From contig JAWLBM010000031.1 of NCBI GenBank assembly GCA_041687675.1, positions 1 to 57,320 of the forward strand: a DNA stretch of 57,320 bases, written 5' to 3'. A program made the translations under genes and the position numbers. The notes under the pieces were generated by a model. That model searched no databases, was not told the DNA's origin, and was given only the letters and a program-made list of their open reading frames with translations. The stretch comes from JAWLBM01 sp041687675. Its GTDB lineage: Bacteria; Pseudomonadota; Alphaproteobacteria; Rhizobiales; Pleomorphomonadaceae. Position 1 is the first letter of the stretch; every line of letters starts with the position of its first letter. Of this stretch, positions 1 through 8,642 are shown one piece after another.

Positions 1-87
1 CGCATCGCCGACACGCCGCAAAGCCGGTTGGCCGAACTCCTGCCGTGGAACTGGACGGCGACCGCGATCACCGCCAAAGCGGCCTGA
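1..87 (+). CDS. IS66 family transposase (TnpC), C-terminal fragment
   Basis: Only the last 28 codons are present, cut by the window edge. The peptide ends RIADTPQSRLAELLPWNW plus a short tail. The pattern R-[IL]-x-[ED]-LLPW-x-W close to the stop is the signature of the IS66 transposase C-terminal element. The catalytic DDE domain is upstream and not seen, so whether the copy is intact cannot be judged. The open frame stops with TGA only 24 bases before the inferred terminal repeat, as is normal for IS66 elements. Confidence 0.7.
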   Translation, partial: RIADTPQSRLAELLPWNWTATAITAKAA

Positions 88-111
88 CCGCGGCCCTCAT
101 CGGAGGGTTAC
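1..111 (+). mobile_element. Right end of an IS66-family insertion sequence
   Basis: The window opens inside the last codons of an IS66-type transposase. Twenty-four bases after its stop codon the sequence reads ...GGGTTAC, ending at 111. IS66 elements characteristically have termini beginning GTAA, which is TTAC when read at the right end, so 111 is the likely element boundary. The next eight bases (112-119, CGCGCGGG) would be one copy of the 8-bp target duplication usual for this family; the other copy lies outside the window. The boundary is an inference; the left end and tnpA/tnpB are not visible. Confidence 0.55.
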
Positions 112-126
112 CGCGCGGGACCAAGG

Positions 127-336
127 ATGCTGATCCTGGCCGGTGCCGGCGTTGTGGCTGGTGGTTTCGGCTATGACCTGGTGTTTGCCGGAATTCCCTA
201 CCAGGATCCGACGCCTGAACTGCAGGCCTCATGGAGCTTTCACTCGGGTCTCGCCGAAGCAATTCAAACGACGGGTGTTTTGCTGATTGTGCTTGGCTCC
301 ATGATCTCACTGGTGAGACTTGTCGTTCGCCGCTGA
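127..336 (+). CDS. Small two-helix membrane protein, function unknown
   Basis: A 69-residue protein with two hydrophobic segments (about residues 3-22 and 48-64) separated by a polar loop containing PYQDPTPEL, and a basic C-terminus (VRLVVRR), consistent with a small inner-membrane protein. I do not recognise a family. The frame is open upstream as far as the IS66 stop codon, and the ATG is only 15 bases past the inferred IS end, so the insertion may have removed the native promoter, ribosome-binding site or first codons. No strong Shine-Dalgarno stands in front of the ATG. From 337 to 596 I see no gene or clear regulatory element. Confidence 0.5.
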   Translation: MLILAGAGVVAGGFGYDLVFAGIPYQDPTPELQASWSFHSGLAEAIQTTGVLLIVLGSMISLVRLVVRR

Positions 337-596
337 AACCAACTCACGGCGCAATCTGCTCTCTGCTGCATGATCCGGGTCGGGCCGCCTGCACCCTTGA
401 CCGGGCCTTGAGCCGCGCGCGAACACGGAGTTGACCCTGGAGCGCTTTCCCGTGGACCGGGTGAGGCCACCTGAACCAGAATGCGCCGCACCGCGACCGG
501 GACCCTCCAGGTGGCGGCGAGCAGCCCGGATCCGTGATCGCCGCCGTCCGGGGTGTCGGGTGGGCCGTGAGGTCGGCGGCGGGACCGATCTGCCGG

Positions 597-1832
597 TCAG
601 CCCACCTGGTCCAGCCGCTGGGCCCTCCGGAGCTCGGGGAACCACCTCGCCCACAGGCCGGCGACGGCGATGGTGCCGAGGCCGCCGAGGACCACGGCGG
701 GCACCGCGCCGACCAGCGCGGCAACCACGCCGGCGCGGAACTCGCCGAGCTCGTTCGAGGCGCCGACGAAGACCATGTTGACGGCGTTGACCCGGCCGCG
801 GACCTCGTCAGGCGTGGCGAGCTGGATCAGCGTCTCGCGGATGTAGACGCTGACCATGTCGGTGGCGCCCAGCAGCGCCAGCATCAGGATCGACAGCCAG
901 GGCGTCACCGAGAGGCCGAAGCCCACCGTGGCCGCGCCGAAGGCGGCGACCGCGAAGAACATCCACAGCCCCGCCCGGCTGCGGATCGGCCTCAGCACGA
1001 GCACGGCGCTGACGGCGAGCGCGCCGACGCCCGGCGCCGCGCGCATCAGCCCGAGCCCCCAGGGGCCGACGTCGAGGATGTCGCGGGCGTAGATCGGCAT
1101 CAGCGCCACCGCGCCGCCGAGCAGCACCGCGAAGAGGTCGAGCGACACGGCGCCGAGGACCAGGCGCGTGCGGAACACATAGCGCAGCCCCGCCGACAGC
1201 ATCTAGGCCGCGCTCTCCTTCATCCGCTCGGTGCGGGCCTGCTTCGGGATTGCGAGAACCAGGACCAGCGAGGCTGCGAAGAGCACGAGCGAGGTCGAGA
1301 AGGCCGCCTAGGCCGAGATTCCGTAGAGGAGGCCGCCGACCATCGGGCCGATGATGGTTGCCAGTTGCCAGGCGGCGGTGTTCCAGGCGATCGCGGTCGC
1401 CAGCGCCTCCGGCGCGACGAGGTTCGGCACCAGCGCCTGCATCGCCGGGCCGAAGAAGGCGCGGGCGACGCCGAGGACCGCCAGGGTGGCGAAGACCGGC
1501 CAGATCGCGGAGCCGTGCTCGAATGTGATCAGCAGCAGGGCGAGCGCGCAGCCGAATTCCGCGGCGAGGCAGACGGCCATGATGCCTCGGCGGCTGTAGC
1601 GGTCAGCCGCCGCACCGGTGAACAGGACCAGCGCCAGCGACGGCAGGAACTGGACGAGGCCGACGAGGCCGAGCGCCAGCGGGTCGCGCGTCACGTCGTA
1701 GACGAGCCAGCCCACCGAGACGGAGAGGATCTGCACCGCCAGCGAGGCGGAAACCCGCGAGGCCCAGTAGAAGGTGAAGCTGCGCCGGTGGAACGGGTTG
1801 GCGGGCGACGATAGCGACGGCAGTCCGAGCAT
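597..1832 (-). pseudogene. MFS transporter interrupted by two in-frame amber codons
   Basis: Read as one frame from ATG at 1832 to the stop at 597, this is a full-length (411-codon) major facilitator of the EntS/MFS_3 (DUF894) type: FTFYWASR near the N-terminus, GAAADRYSRR in loop 2-3, and a second half beginning LSAGLRYVFRT. Two TAG codons interrupt it, at plus-strand positions 1308-1310 and 1203-1205, 34 codons apart, with no frameshift and with transporter-like sequence between them (hydrophobic helix, then a charged linker). The second TAG is followed directly by ATG, so the C-terminal half (597-1202) could be restarted. The N-terminal 203-residue open frame could extend to a GTG at 1919, but the 1832 start fits the family better. 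Most simply a decaying gene; sequencing error or readthrough remain possible. Confidence 0.75.
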
Positions 1833-1991
1833 GCGGGCGGAAATCCGGGCGGGACCCGCGGTCCACCGACGGGGCGGAGCGGGGATGCCGGCTGTAGCAT
1901 GGCGAAGGCCGCGCGTCACCGGGGCGGATGCGGGCGGCGCCGGCCCGTCGGTGGGCGGCCGGGGCGGCCCGGAGACGGCCGCACGCGCCGC

Positions 1992-3023
1992 TCAGGGCGC
2001 GTCGATCTCGCCGATTGCCGCGCCGGTCCGCCGGGCGTGGGCGCGCAGGCGCCGGTGGCGGATCTCGACGAGGGCGAGGAGCGCGAGCGCGACCAGCAGC
2101 GGCGCGGCGAAGTAGATGATGCGGAAGACGATCAGCGAGGCCGCCACGTCGGGCCGGTCGGTGACATGCAGGCCGGTGACGATCGCCGCCTCGAACACGC
2201 CGAGGCCGCCCGGCGTCGACGCGGCGATCCCGGCGACGAGCCCGACGGTGTAGGTGACGATGTAGAGGACGAGGTCGGGCGCGACGTCGTCCGGCAGCAG
2301 CACCCAGAGCGCCGCGGCGGCGGCGAGCAGGTCGACGGCGCCGGCGGCCACCATGCCGATGGCGACGCCGGCACCGGGAAGCCGCACCGTCCAGCCCCGG
2401 ATCCGCATCGCCCGGCGCTTGGAGCCGACCCAGACGACGAAGCCGACCAGCCCCAGGAGCATCACCAGCCCGAGCCCACGGTCGAGCCAGCGGTCGAGAA
2501 GGAGCGGGGGGAAGTCGGGCGGGGAGACGATCAGCGACAGGCTGAGCACGAAGACGATGCCGGTCCACATGGTGACCCAGCTCATCGCGATGATCCGGCC
2601 AACCACCGAGAGGCCGGCCCCGGCCATCGAGTAGATCCGGTAGCGGGCGGAGCCGCCGGAGAGCAGCGGCAGGCCGAGGGTGTTGGCGAAGACGTTGGCG
2701 ACGAGGCTCCCGACCGCGGCCCGCCGGGTGGAGATGCGGGTCGAGGCGCGGATCGCGCGAACGGCGAGGACGTCGTAGGAGGCGAGGGCCACGTGGCCGA
2801 CCACGGTGAGCAGCACCGCCATGGCGATCGACACCACCGACATGCGCTCCAGAGCCAGTTCCACGTCGGCGAGGCGGATGGTGGTGACCATCTCCCAGAG
2901 CACGACGGCGGCCGAGACGATCAGAGCAATGGCGATCGCCGGGCCCGCGTAGCGCAGCGCGCGCCTCAGGGGGGTCGTCTCCGCGGCCGGCGATCGCGGC
3001 TTGTGGTCGACCGATTTCAGCAC
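1992..3023 (-). CDS. MprF-like (LPG synthase transmembrane domain) membrane protein
   Basis: A 343-residue polytopic inner-membrane protein with about eight hydrophobic segments. It matches the flippase-like transmembrane half of lysylphosphatidylglycerol synthase (UPF0104/YbhN type): LPLLSGGSARYRIYSMAG, and STPGGLGVFEAAIVTGL near the C-terminal third are hallmark stretches. The C-terminal aminoacyl-transfer domain of true MprF is missing, and the protein ends in a basic tail, so it should not make lysyl-PG by itself. Stand-alone proteins of this family are thought to handle or flip lipids, but the substrate here is unknown. It lies between the broken MFS gene and the MscS gene on the same strand with gaps of more than 100 bases, so co-transcription is not obvious. 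Confidence 0.85.
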   Translation of the reverse strand: MLKSVDHKPRSPAAETTPLRRALRYAGPAIAIALIVSAAVVLWEMVTTIRLADVELALERMSVVSIAMAVLLTVVGHVALASYDVLAVRAIRASTRISTRRAAVGSLVANVFANTLGLPLLSGGSARYRIYSMAGAGLSVVGRIIAMSWVTMWTGIVFVLSLSLIVSPPDFPPLLLDRWLDRGLGLVMLLGLVGFVVWVGSKRRAMRIRGWTVRLPGAGVAIGMVAAGAVDLLAAAAALWVLLPDDVAPDLVLYIVTYTVGLVAGIAASTPGGLGVFEAAIVTGLHVTDRPDVAASLIVFRIIYFAAPLLVALALLALVEIRHRRLRAHARRTGAAIGEIDAP

Positions 3024-3155
3024 GTGGCGGCGTCCTCGCGATGAGTCGGCGGCGCCGACACCGGCCTTCGATACGATTCGCTGAAGGCAAGCCTATGACG
3101 GACGGGCGGGACCTGTCCAAATCCGCCGCCCAGAAACCCCCGGCCGCCCTCGCTG

Positions 3156-5444
3156 TCAACCGTCGCCGGCCGCATCGGATTCCTCCGGTGCGGGACGCAC
3201 CGCCTCTGTGCGGGCCGGGCGCCGGTGCACCGTCTCGTTGGCGGCGCCCTCGATCCAGACGCTGGCGGGGGCTGCCGGCAGGGCGATGTCGTTCTCGTTG
3301 AACACAGCCTTGACGATCTCGTTGAAGGCGCGGCCGACTTCCCACTGCTTGCCGGGCAGCGTCTTGATGCGGGCGCGGACGATCACCGCGCCGTCTATGA
3401 AGTCGGTGACGCCGTGCATCTCCAGCGGCTCGAGGATGGACGCCCGGTGCTCGGTGGCGGCCAGCCGGTCGAAGGCCTCGAACATCAGCCGCTTCACCTC
3501 GGCGACGTCCTCCTCGCGCGAGACGCGCAGTTCGGCGAGGTGGAAGGCGAAGCCGCGCATGAAGTTGGAGACGCTGTCCACCGACGAGAAGGGGATGATG
3601 TGGTAGACGCCGCTGAGGTCGCGCAGCCCCACCGAGCGGATCGTCAGGCGCTCCACGACCCCGGAGATCCCTGCAACAGTCACCACGTCGCCCTCGTTCA
3701 TCGCGTTCTCGAACTGGATGAAGGCGCCGTTGATGATGTCCTGCACCAGCTTCTGCGAGCCGAAGCCGATGGCGAGGCCGAGAACGCCGGCGCCGGCGAT
3801 CAGCGGCGCGATGTCGACCCCGAGTTCGGAGAGCGCCAGCATCGCCGCGATCACCACGAGGAGGATCGTGAAGGCGTTCCGGAACAGGGAGAGCAGGGTG
3901 CGCATGCGGGGGGTGGAGACGCGGCCCCCGGCGGGATGCAGGCGGTACTCGATCCAGGACGTCGCCGCGATCCAGATCGCCATGGCCACGACGATGATGA
4001 CGACGGCGGTGATCGAGCGGCGGATCACCAGCGCGCCGCTCTCGCCGGAGGCCCAGGCGCCGACGTCGATCAGGTCCCAGGCCTGCAGCACGCCGGCGAT
4101 GATCAACCCCGCCATGACGATCCTGAGGGCCCTGAGGACGCCGGGCACCAGCATGTTCAGGCGCTCCTCGAGGAGCGGCAGGGAGCCCTTGACGTCGGCC
4201 GGCAGGCGGACGCCGCCGGTGATCGCCCGGGAGATGAGCGCCATCAGGCTGCCGCCGACCACCACGGCGGCGGCGCTTTGCAGGGTCGCCGAGACCATGA
4301 AGCCGATCGCGTCGAAGGGGCGGGTGACCCAGACGAGGAAGGCGACCACCGCGTAGCCGCCGAGGATCAGGTGCCAGACCGGAGCGACCAGCGCCAGCAC
4401 GGTGGTCAGCGTGACGCTCGGCGTCCGCGCCCCCGCGTCGGCGAGGCCCGCGCGGACCCGCTGACGGTTGCGGGCGATGAGCGCCAGCCACCAGCCGAGG
4501 GCGGCGAGCACGATGGCAAGGCGCAGGCCGAGCCCCACGGCGAAGGACACGGTCGCCGTCACGATCGGCACCACGAGCAGAAGACCGTAGCCGATGAAGT
4601 CGGCGATCAGCGCCAGCTGCCGGTTCCAGTAGCGGGCGGTCTCGTCGGACATCGGGAACAGTCGGAGCCCCGGCCGCCGGGGCGCGAAGCCCATGCGGAT
4701 CAGGATCTTCACCGCCTCGATCGCCGCGAAGGCGTTGGCGAAGATGCTCTCCACCAGCCCGACGCGGCCGTCGCCGGCCGCGGCGAGCGAGCCGACCGCG
4801 GCGAGGGTGGCGGCCCAGGCGACGGCGAGGCAGAGGAACTCCACGACCGCCGCCAGGGCGAGCAGGGCGACGCGCAGCACCGCCCCGCGGCTCGCGGCGA
4901 GTTCGGCGAGCGAGGCGAGCGGCCAGCGGGCGAGAATGCGGGCAAGCCAGAGCACGCCGAAGGCGATGGCCGCGACGATGGCCAGCGAGCGGAGCTGATC
5001 GAGCAGCGCCGGCCAGTCGATCGCCGCCCGGCCGGTGAAGACGTCGGCGAGGTTGGAAAGGCGCATCCAGATCCGGGTCGAGACCTCGACGACCTCGCGC
5101 ATCATCGTCTGGGTATGGACGCCCAGCTCCTGGGCGAAGGTGGTCTCGAGCAGCGTCTCCTCGGGAGCCGCCTCCGCACCGGCCCCGGCGGCCGGCTCGA
5201 CGCCCGCGGCGATGCGGCCGAGCTCGCCGATGAGCCGCGAGCGCGCGGCCTCGTCGTCGAGGATGCCGATTAGGGCCCTGGCCGCCTCCTGGCTGGTCAT
5301 CCCCGTTTCGGCCGCCGGCGGCTCGGCCGGTGCCGCCGGTGCGGCGGGGGTTCCGGGCAGCACCTGGGCCGCGGCCGGCGCCGAGGCGACCCCGAGCACG
5401 AGGAGCGTGGCCAGGACGACGGCAAGGGGTCGATGGATCCGCAT
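3156..5444 (-). CDS. Large mechanosensitive ion channel, MscS family
   Basis: 762 residues starting at an ATG with GGAG five bases upstream. A Sec signal peptide (about residues 1-26, ending APAAAQ) is followed by an Ala/Pro-rich periplasmic segment, then roughly ten hydrophobic helices, and the conserved MscS core near residues 510-700: the pore-lining helix is in GVDIAPLIAGAGVLGLAIGF followed by GSQKLVQDIINGAFIQFEN, then the beta domain with EGDVVTVAGISGVVERLTIR and IIPFSSV. Its length and signal peptide match the YbiO/MscM-type extended channels, which open under hypo-osmotic membrane tension to release solutes. It is monocistronic by spacing; a strong hairpin separates it from degP upstream. 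Confidence 0.92.
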   Translation of the reverse strand: MRIHRPLAVVLATLLVLGVASAPAAAQVLPGTPAAPAAPAEPPAAETGMTSQEAARALIGILDDEAARSRLIGELGRIAAGVEPAAGAGAEAAPEETLLETTFAQELGVHTQTMMREVVEVSTRIWMRLSNLADVFTGRAAIDWPALLDQLRSLAIVAAIAFGVLWLARILARWPLASLAELAASRGAVLRVALLALAAVVEFLCLAVAWAATLAAVGSLAAAGDGRVGLVESIFANAFAAIEAVKILIRMGFAPRRPGLRLFPMSDETARYWNRQLALIADFIGYGLLLVVPIVTATVSFAVGLGLRLAIVLAALGWWLALIARNRQRVRAGLADAGARTPSVTLTTVLALVAPVWHLILGGYAVVAFLVWVTRPFDAIGFMVSATLQSAAAVVVGGSLMALISRAITGGVRLPADVKGSLPLLEERLNMLVPGVLRALRIVMAGLIIAGVLQAWDLIDVGAWASGESGALVIRRSITAVVIIVVAMAIWIAATSWIEYRLHPAGGRVSTPRMRTLLSLFRNAFTILLVVIAAMLALSELGVDIAPLIAGAGVLGLAIGFGSQKLVQDIINGAFIQFENAMNEGDVVTVAGISGVVERLTIRSVGLRDLSGVYHIIPFSSVDSVSNFMRGFAFHLAELRVSREEDVAEVKRLMFEAFDRLAATEHRASILEPLEMHGVTDFIDGAVIVRARIKTLPGKQWEVGRAFNEIVKAVFNENDIALPAAPASVWIEGAANETVHRRPARTEAVRPAPEESDAAGDG

Positions 5445-5689
5445 CTGATCTCCGCTGGTCGACCGCGGCGGCGATTCGCCTCCCGCATTGTTCGCCGATC
5501 GGCGGAAGTATCAACCCGTCGCGGCAAGGGCGGGGCGGGCGGTGGAAAAGGCCCGGCCCCGCCGAAGGCGATCGTCGGCCTCACCAGGGCAGAGTGCGCC
5601 GGAAGGGCGGAGGGGACCCGCCGCGATGGCCAACGCCGAGCCGTCACTCGACAGGTGGGAGGACTTGTCGCGCAGGGCCAGCGAAATCT

Positions 5690-5722
5690 CCGTCACCTCT
5701 CCCGAGCGGGGAGAGGTAACGG
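5690..5722 (-). terminator. Hairpin 22 bases downstream of degP
   Basis: An inverted repeat with 14-bp arms (5690-5703 and 5709-5722, one mismatch) and a 5-base loop GAGCG; the core is CCTCTCCC...GGGAGAGG. It lies directly behind the degP stop, on the transcript side, and is followed on the minus strand by only a short T-containing stretch (GATTTC). It is probably the operon terminator or an mRNA 3'-end stabiliser; such palindromes also occur as dispersed repeats in alphaproteobacteria. Confidence 0.55.
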
Positions 5723-5737
5723 AGGATCCCCGCGGCC

Positions 5738-7249
5738 TCAGTCGATCCGCACCGCCACGAAGCGGAGCTCGCCAGAAGGATTGGCGAGGAGGAGGAGGGC
5801 GGACTTGCGGCCCTTCTCCTTGAGGTCCTGCACTGCCTTGGCGACGTCCTCGGGGGTGGAGACGCCCTCCTGGGCCACCTCGACGATGGTGTCGCCCGGC
5901 TGGATCCGCTTCTCGGCCGCGGCGCTGCCGTCGGCGACGTTGGAGACGAGCACGCCCTCCACATCCGGCTTGATCTGGAAGGTCTCGCGCGAGGCCGGGT
6001 CCAGCTCCTTCAGCGTCATCCCGAGCACCTGCTCGGTCGGCTGGGGATCCGCCGGCTCGTCCTCGGAGGTCGAAGCCACCTCGAGGCCTTCCGCCTCCTC
6101 GAGCCGGCCGAGCGTGACCTTGACCTCCATCTCCTCGCCCTTGCGGATGAGGCGGACGGAAACTTCGCGGCCGATCTGGGTGTTGGCGACGAGGCGCGGC
6201 AACTCGCGCATCTCGCCGATCGGCCGGCCGTCGAACTCGACGATCACGTCGCCCGGCTTGATCTCGGCGGCGGCGGCCGGCCCGTTGTCGGTGACGCCGG
6301 CGACCAGTGCCCCGCGCGCCCGCTCGAGACCCAGGCTCTCGGCAAGGTCGTCGGTTACCTGCTGGATGTTGACGCCGAGCCAGCCGCGCCGGGTCTCGCC
6401 GAACTCGATCAGCTGGTTGACGACGGCGGAAGCGGTCTCGGAGGGAATGGCGAAGCCGATGCCGATCGAGCCGCCGGAGGGGGAGATGATCGCCGTGTTG
6501 ATGCCGACGACCTCGCCTTCCATGTTGAACAGCGGGCCGCCCGAGTTGCCCCGGTTGATGGCGGCGTCGGTCTGGATGTAGTTGTCGTAGGGTCCGGAGT
6601 TGATGTCGCGGTTCTGGGCGGAGACGATCCCCACGGTCACCGTGCTGCCAAGGCCGAACGGGTTGCCGATCGCCATCACCCAGTCGCCGACGCGCAGGGT
6701 GTTGCTGGGCCCGAACTGCACCGACTTCAGCGTCTTGCCCTCGGGCGGGGAGACCCTCAGAACGGCGATGTCGGTCTTCTCGTCGCGACCGATCAGCTCG
6801 GCGGTCAGCTTCGAGCCGTCCGGGAAGTTGGCGATGATCTCGTCGGCGCCCTCGATGACGTGGTTGTTGGTGATGATGATGCCGGCCGGGTCGACCACGA
6901 AGCCGGAGCCGAGCGACTGGACGCGCCGCGGAAGGCGGTTGGGCGGCCCGCCCGGCGCGTTGGGATTCTGGTTGAAGAAGTCGTCGAAGAACTCCTCGAA
7001 GGGGGAGCCCTCCGGCACCTCCGGAAGGGGCACCTCCCGGCTGCTGCCGCCGACATTCTGCGAGGTGGAGATGTTGACGACCGCGTCGAGCAGGTCCTCG
7101 GCAAGGTCGGCCACGCTTTCGGGCCCCTTCGCCGCGGCCGGAGACACCATGAGCGGCGCGGCCGCGAGGCCACCCGCCACGAGGGCGACCGAAAGGAGGC
7201 CCGCGGCGATCCGCCGTCCGAGCCCAAGGTTACCCGTACTCTCAGCCAT
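5738..7249 (-). CDS. degP: DegP/DegQ-type Do family periplasmic serine endopeptidase
   Basis: 503 residues from the ATG at 7249 (GGAG just upstream; a longer frame to 7366 lacks signal-peptide logic). Signal peptide residues 1-40, cut after SPAAA. The trypsin-like domain shows the triad: His130 in TNNHVIEGAD, Asp160 in KTDIAVLRV and Ser236 in RGNSGGPLFN. Two PDZ domains follow (about 285-385 and 405-500), with GWLGVNIQ opening the first. The enzyme degrades misfolded periplasmic proteins and can act as a chaperone. It closes the hflK-hflC-DUF2065-degP run, an arrangement common in alphaproteobacteria that couples membrane FtsH control to periplasmic quality control. The gap of 132 bases to the DUF2065 gene may hold its own promoter. 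Confidence 0.95.
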   Translation of the reverse strand: MAESTGNLGLGRRIAAGLLSVALVAGGLAAAPLMVSPAAAKGPESVADLAEDLLDAVVNISTSQNVGGSSREVPLPEVPEGSPFEEFFDDFFNQNPNAPGGPPNRLPRRVQSLGSGFVVDPAGIIITNNHVIEGADEIIANFPDGSKLTAELIGRDEKTDIAVLRVSPPEGKTLKSVQFGPSNTLRVGDWVMAIGNPFGLGSTVTVGIVSAQNRDINSGPYDNYIQTDAAINRGNSGGPLFNMEGEVVGINTAIISPSGGSIGIGFAIPSETASAVVNQLIEFGETRRGWLGVNIQQVTDDLAESLGLERARGALVAGVTDNGPAAAAEIKPGDVIVEFDGRPIGEMRELPRLVANTQIGREVSVRLIRKGEEMEVKVTLGRLEEAEGLEVASTSEDEPADPQPTEQVLGMTLKELDPASRETFQIKPDVEGVLVSNVADGSAAAEKRIQPGDTIVEVAQEGVSTPEDVAKAVQDLKEKGRKSALLLLANPSGELRFVAVRID

Positions 7250-7381
7250 TGGCTCTCCACCTCCGATTCGGGTTGCGCCCCGTGTCCGCGCCCCCGTCGA
7301 ACGGTAGCCGACAACAGGTCGGCGACGGAAGTGTGGCACGGTGAACTTCCCCGCCGGGCCGTTCACGTCCGCGCGAACCGG

Positions 7382-7567
7382 TCAGCCGCGAGCGAGCCAG
7401 ACGAGGGCGACGCCGGCCGCCATCGCCACGAGGCCCGCCACCCGCATCGCCTGCTCCGACATGGTCTCCACCTGCCGGAGCATGCGCTTCATCTGGGTCG
7501 GGGCGGCCGCGTAGAGGACGCCCTCGATCACCGCCACGAGACCGAGGGCGACGAGGAGGTCGCTCAT
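7382..7567 (-). CDS. DUF2065 (YjeT-like) small membrane protein
   Basis: 61 residues, two transmembrane helices (about 3-21 and 42-58) joined by a short loop PTQMKRMLRQVETMSEQAMR, the typical DUF2065 layout with the LGLVAVIEGVLYA N-terminus. Its role is unknown, but members are found downstream of hflC across proteobacteria, and here it follows hflC by 25 bases. The longer frame running to 7942 is an antisense-like extension through hflC and was discarded. Confidence 0.85.
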   Translation of the reverse strand: MSDLLVALGLVAVIEGVLYAAAPTQMKRMLRQVETMSEQAMRVAGLVAMAAGVALVWLARG

Positions 7568-7592
7568 CGGACCGGCCGACCGCCGCCACGCC

Positions 7593-8642
7593 TCATGGCG
7601 TGGCGGTGGTCGTCGTGCTTTCGGCAGCCTCGGCCGCAGGCGTCTCCGGAGCCGGCAGCGAGGCGTCGGCCGGCGGCGCGGCCGGAGCCGGCATCTCGCC
7701 GTTCGCCGGGGGCGCGCCCGGAGCGGGGAGCGCTCCGTTGCCGGCGGCCGCACGGCCCGCACGCCCGACGCCGCCCAGGTCGTCGAAGTAGCGGAAGAAC
7801 TCCGAGGTCGGCGACAGCACCATGGTGGTCTCGCCGGAGCCGAGGGCCGTCTGGTAGGCCTGCATCGACCGGTAGAACTCGAAGAACTCCGGATCGCGGC
7901 CGAAGGCGCCGGCGAAGATGCGGTTGCGCTCGGCGTCGCCATCGCCGCGGAGGATCTCCGCGTCGCGGTTGGCCTCGGCGACCAGCACGGTGGCCTGGCG
8001 GTCGGCCTCGGCGCGGATGCGCAGGGCTTCCTGCGTGCCCTGGGCGCGCAGTTCCGCCGCCTCGGCGAGGCGCTCGGCCTCCATGCGGGCGTAGGTCTGC
8101 TGGCTGACCTCGGGCACCAGGTCGGTCCGCCGGATGCGCACGTCGACGAGGTTCATGCCAAGGTCGGCCGCCTCCGCGCGCACCAGTTCGCGCACCTCCA
8201 CCATCATCTCCGAGCGGGCGCTGGAGAGGGCGGCGTCGAAGGAGCGCAGGCCGTAGACCCGGCGCAGCGCCGCGTCGAGGCGGGTGCGCAGTCGCTCGGC
8301 CGCGAGGTTGATGTTGCCCGACACCGCCTCGCGGAAGCGCCGCGGCTCGGTGATGCGGAAGGTGGCGAAGGCGTCGACGACATAGCGCCGGCCGTCGTTC
8401 ACCTGAACCACCTTGTCGGCGAGCTCCAGGTAGAGCAGCCGCCTGTCGACGATCTGCACCGTGTCGACCATGTTGGTCGGGAACTTGAAGTAGATGCCCG
8501 GCTCGTCGATCACGCGCTGGATCTCGCCGAAGCGCAGGTGGATGGCCTGGTCGCGCTCCGACACGATGAACGTGGACGTGTAGGCGATGAACAGGGCGAT
8601 GGCAGCGCCGATGAGCGCCGCGGGAAGGGCGATACCGCGCAT
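7593..8642 (-). CDS. hflC: HflC, FtsH protease modulator (SPFH/band 7)
   Basis: 349 residues. One N-terminal membrane anchor (about 5-25) then an SPFH/prohibitin domain: SERDQAIHLRFGEIQRVI, the VNDGRRYVVDAFATFRI block and a long charged helix rich in EAERLAEAAELRAQG. HflC with HflK forms a large periplasm-facing cage around FtsH and restrains its proteolysis of membrane proteins. The ATG at 8642 overlaps the hflK TGA by one base (TGATG), pointing to translational coupling; a GTG three bases earlier is less likely. The last 60 residues are an Ala/Pro/Glu-rich, low-complexity tail (APPANGEMPAPAAPP), longer than in E. coli HflC. Confidence 0.95.
   Translation of the reverse strand: MRGIALPAALIGAAIALFIAYTSTFIVSERDQAIHLRFGEIQRVIDEPGIYFKFPTNMVDTVQIVDRRLLYLELADKVVQVNDGRRYVVDAFATFRITEPRRFREAVSGNINLAAERLRTRLDAALRRVYGLRSFDAALSSARSEMMVEVRELVRAEAADLGMNLVDVRIRRTDLVPEVSQQTYARMEAERLAEAAELRAQGTQEALRIRAEADRQATVLVAEANRDAEILRGDGDAERNRIFAGAFGRDPEFFEFYRSMQAYQTALGSGETTMVLSPTSEFFRYFDDLGGVGRAGRAAAGNGALPAPGAPPANGEMPAPAAPPADASLPAPETPAAEAAESTTTTATP

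Noticed and set aside
337..596. Protein-coding gene between the small membrane protein and the MFS pseudogene
   Set aside because: Open frames on both strands here are Arg/Pro-rich, without start signals or motifs.
597..1832. Genetic code change or pyrrolysine-type readthrough at the two TAG codons
   Set aside because: TAG ends at least three intact genes in this window, and no relevant context such as a pylT-like tRNA is visible. Kept only as a remote alternative.
1992..3023. Full lysylphosphatidylglycerol synthase
   Set aside because: Only the membrane domain is present; the C-terminal transferase domain is missing, so the enzyme name was not used.
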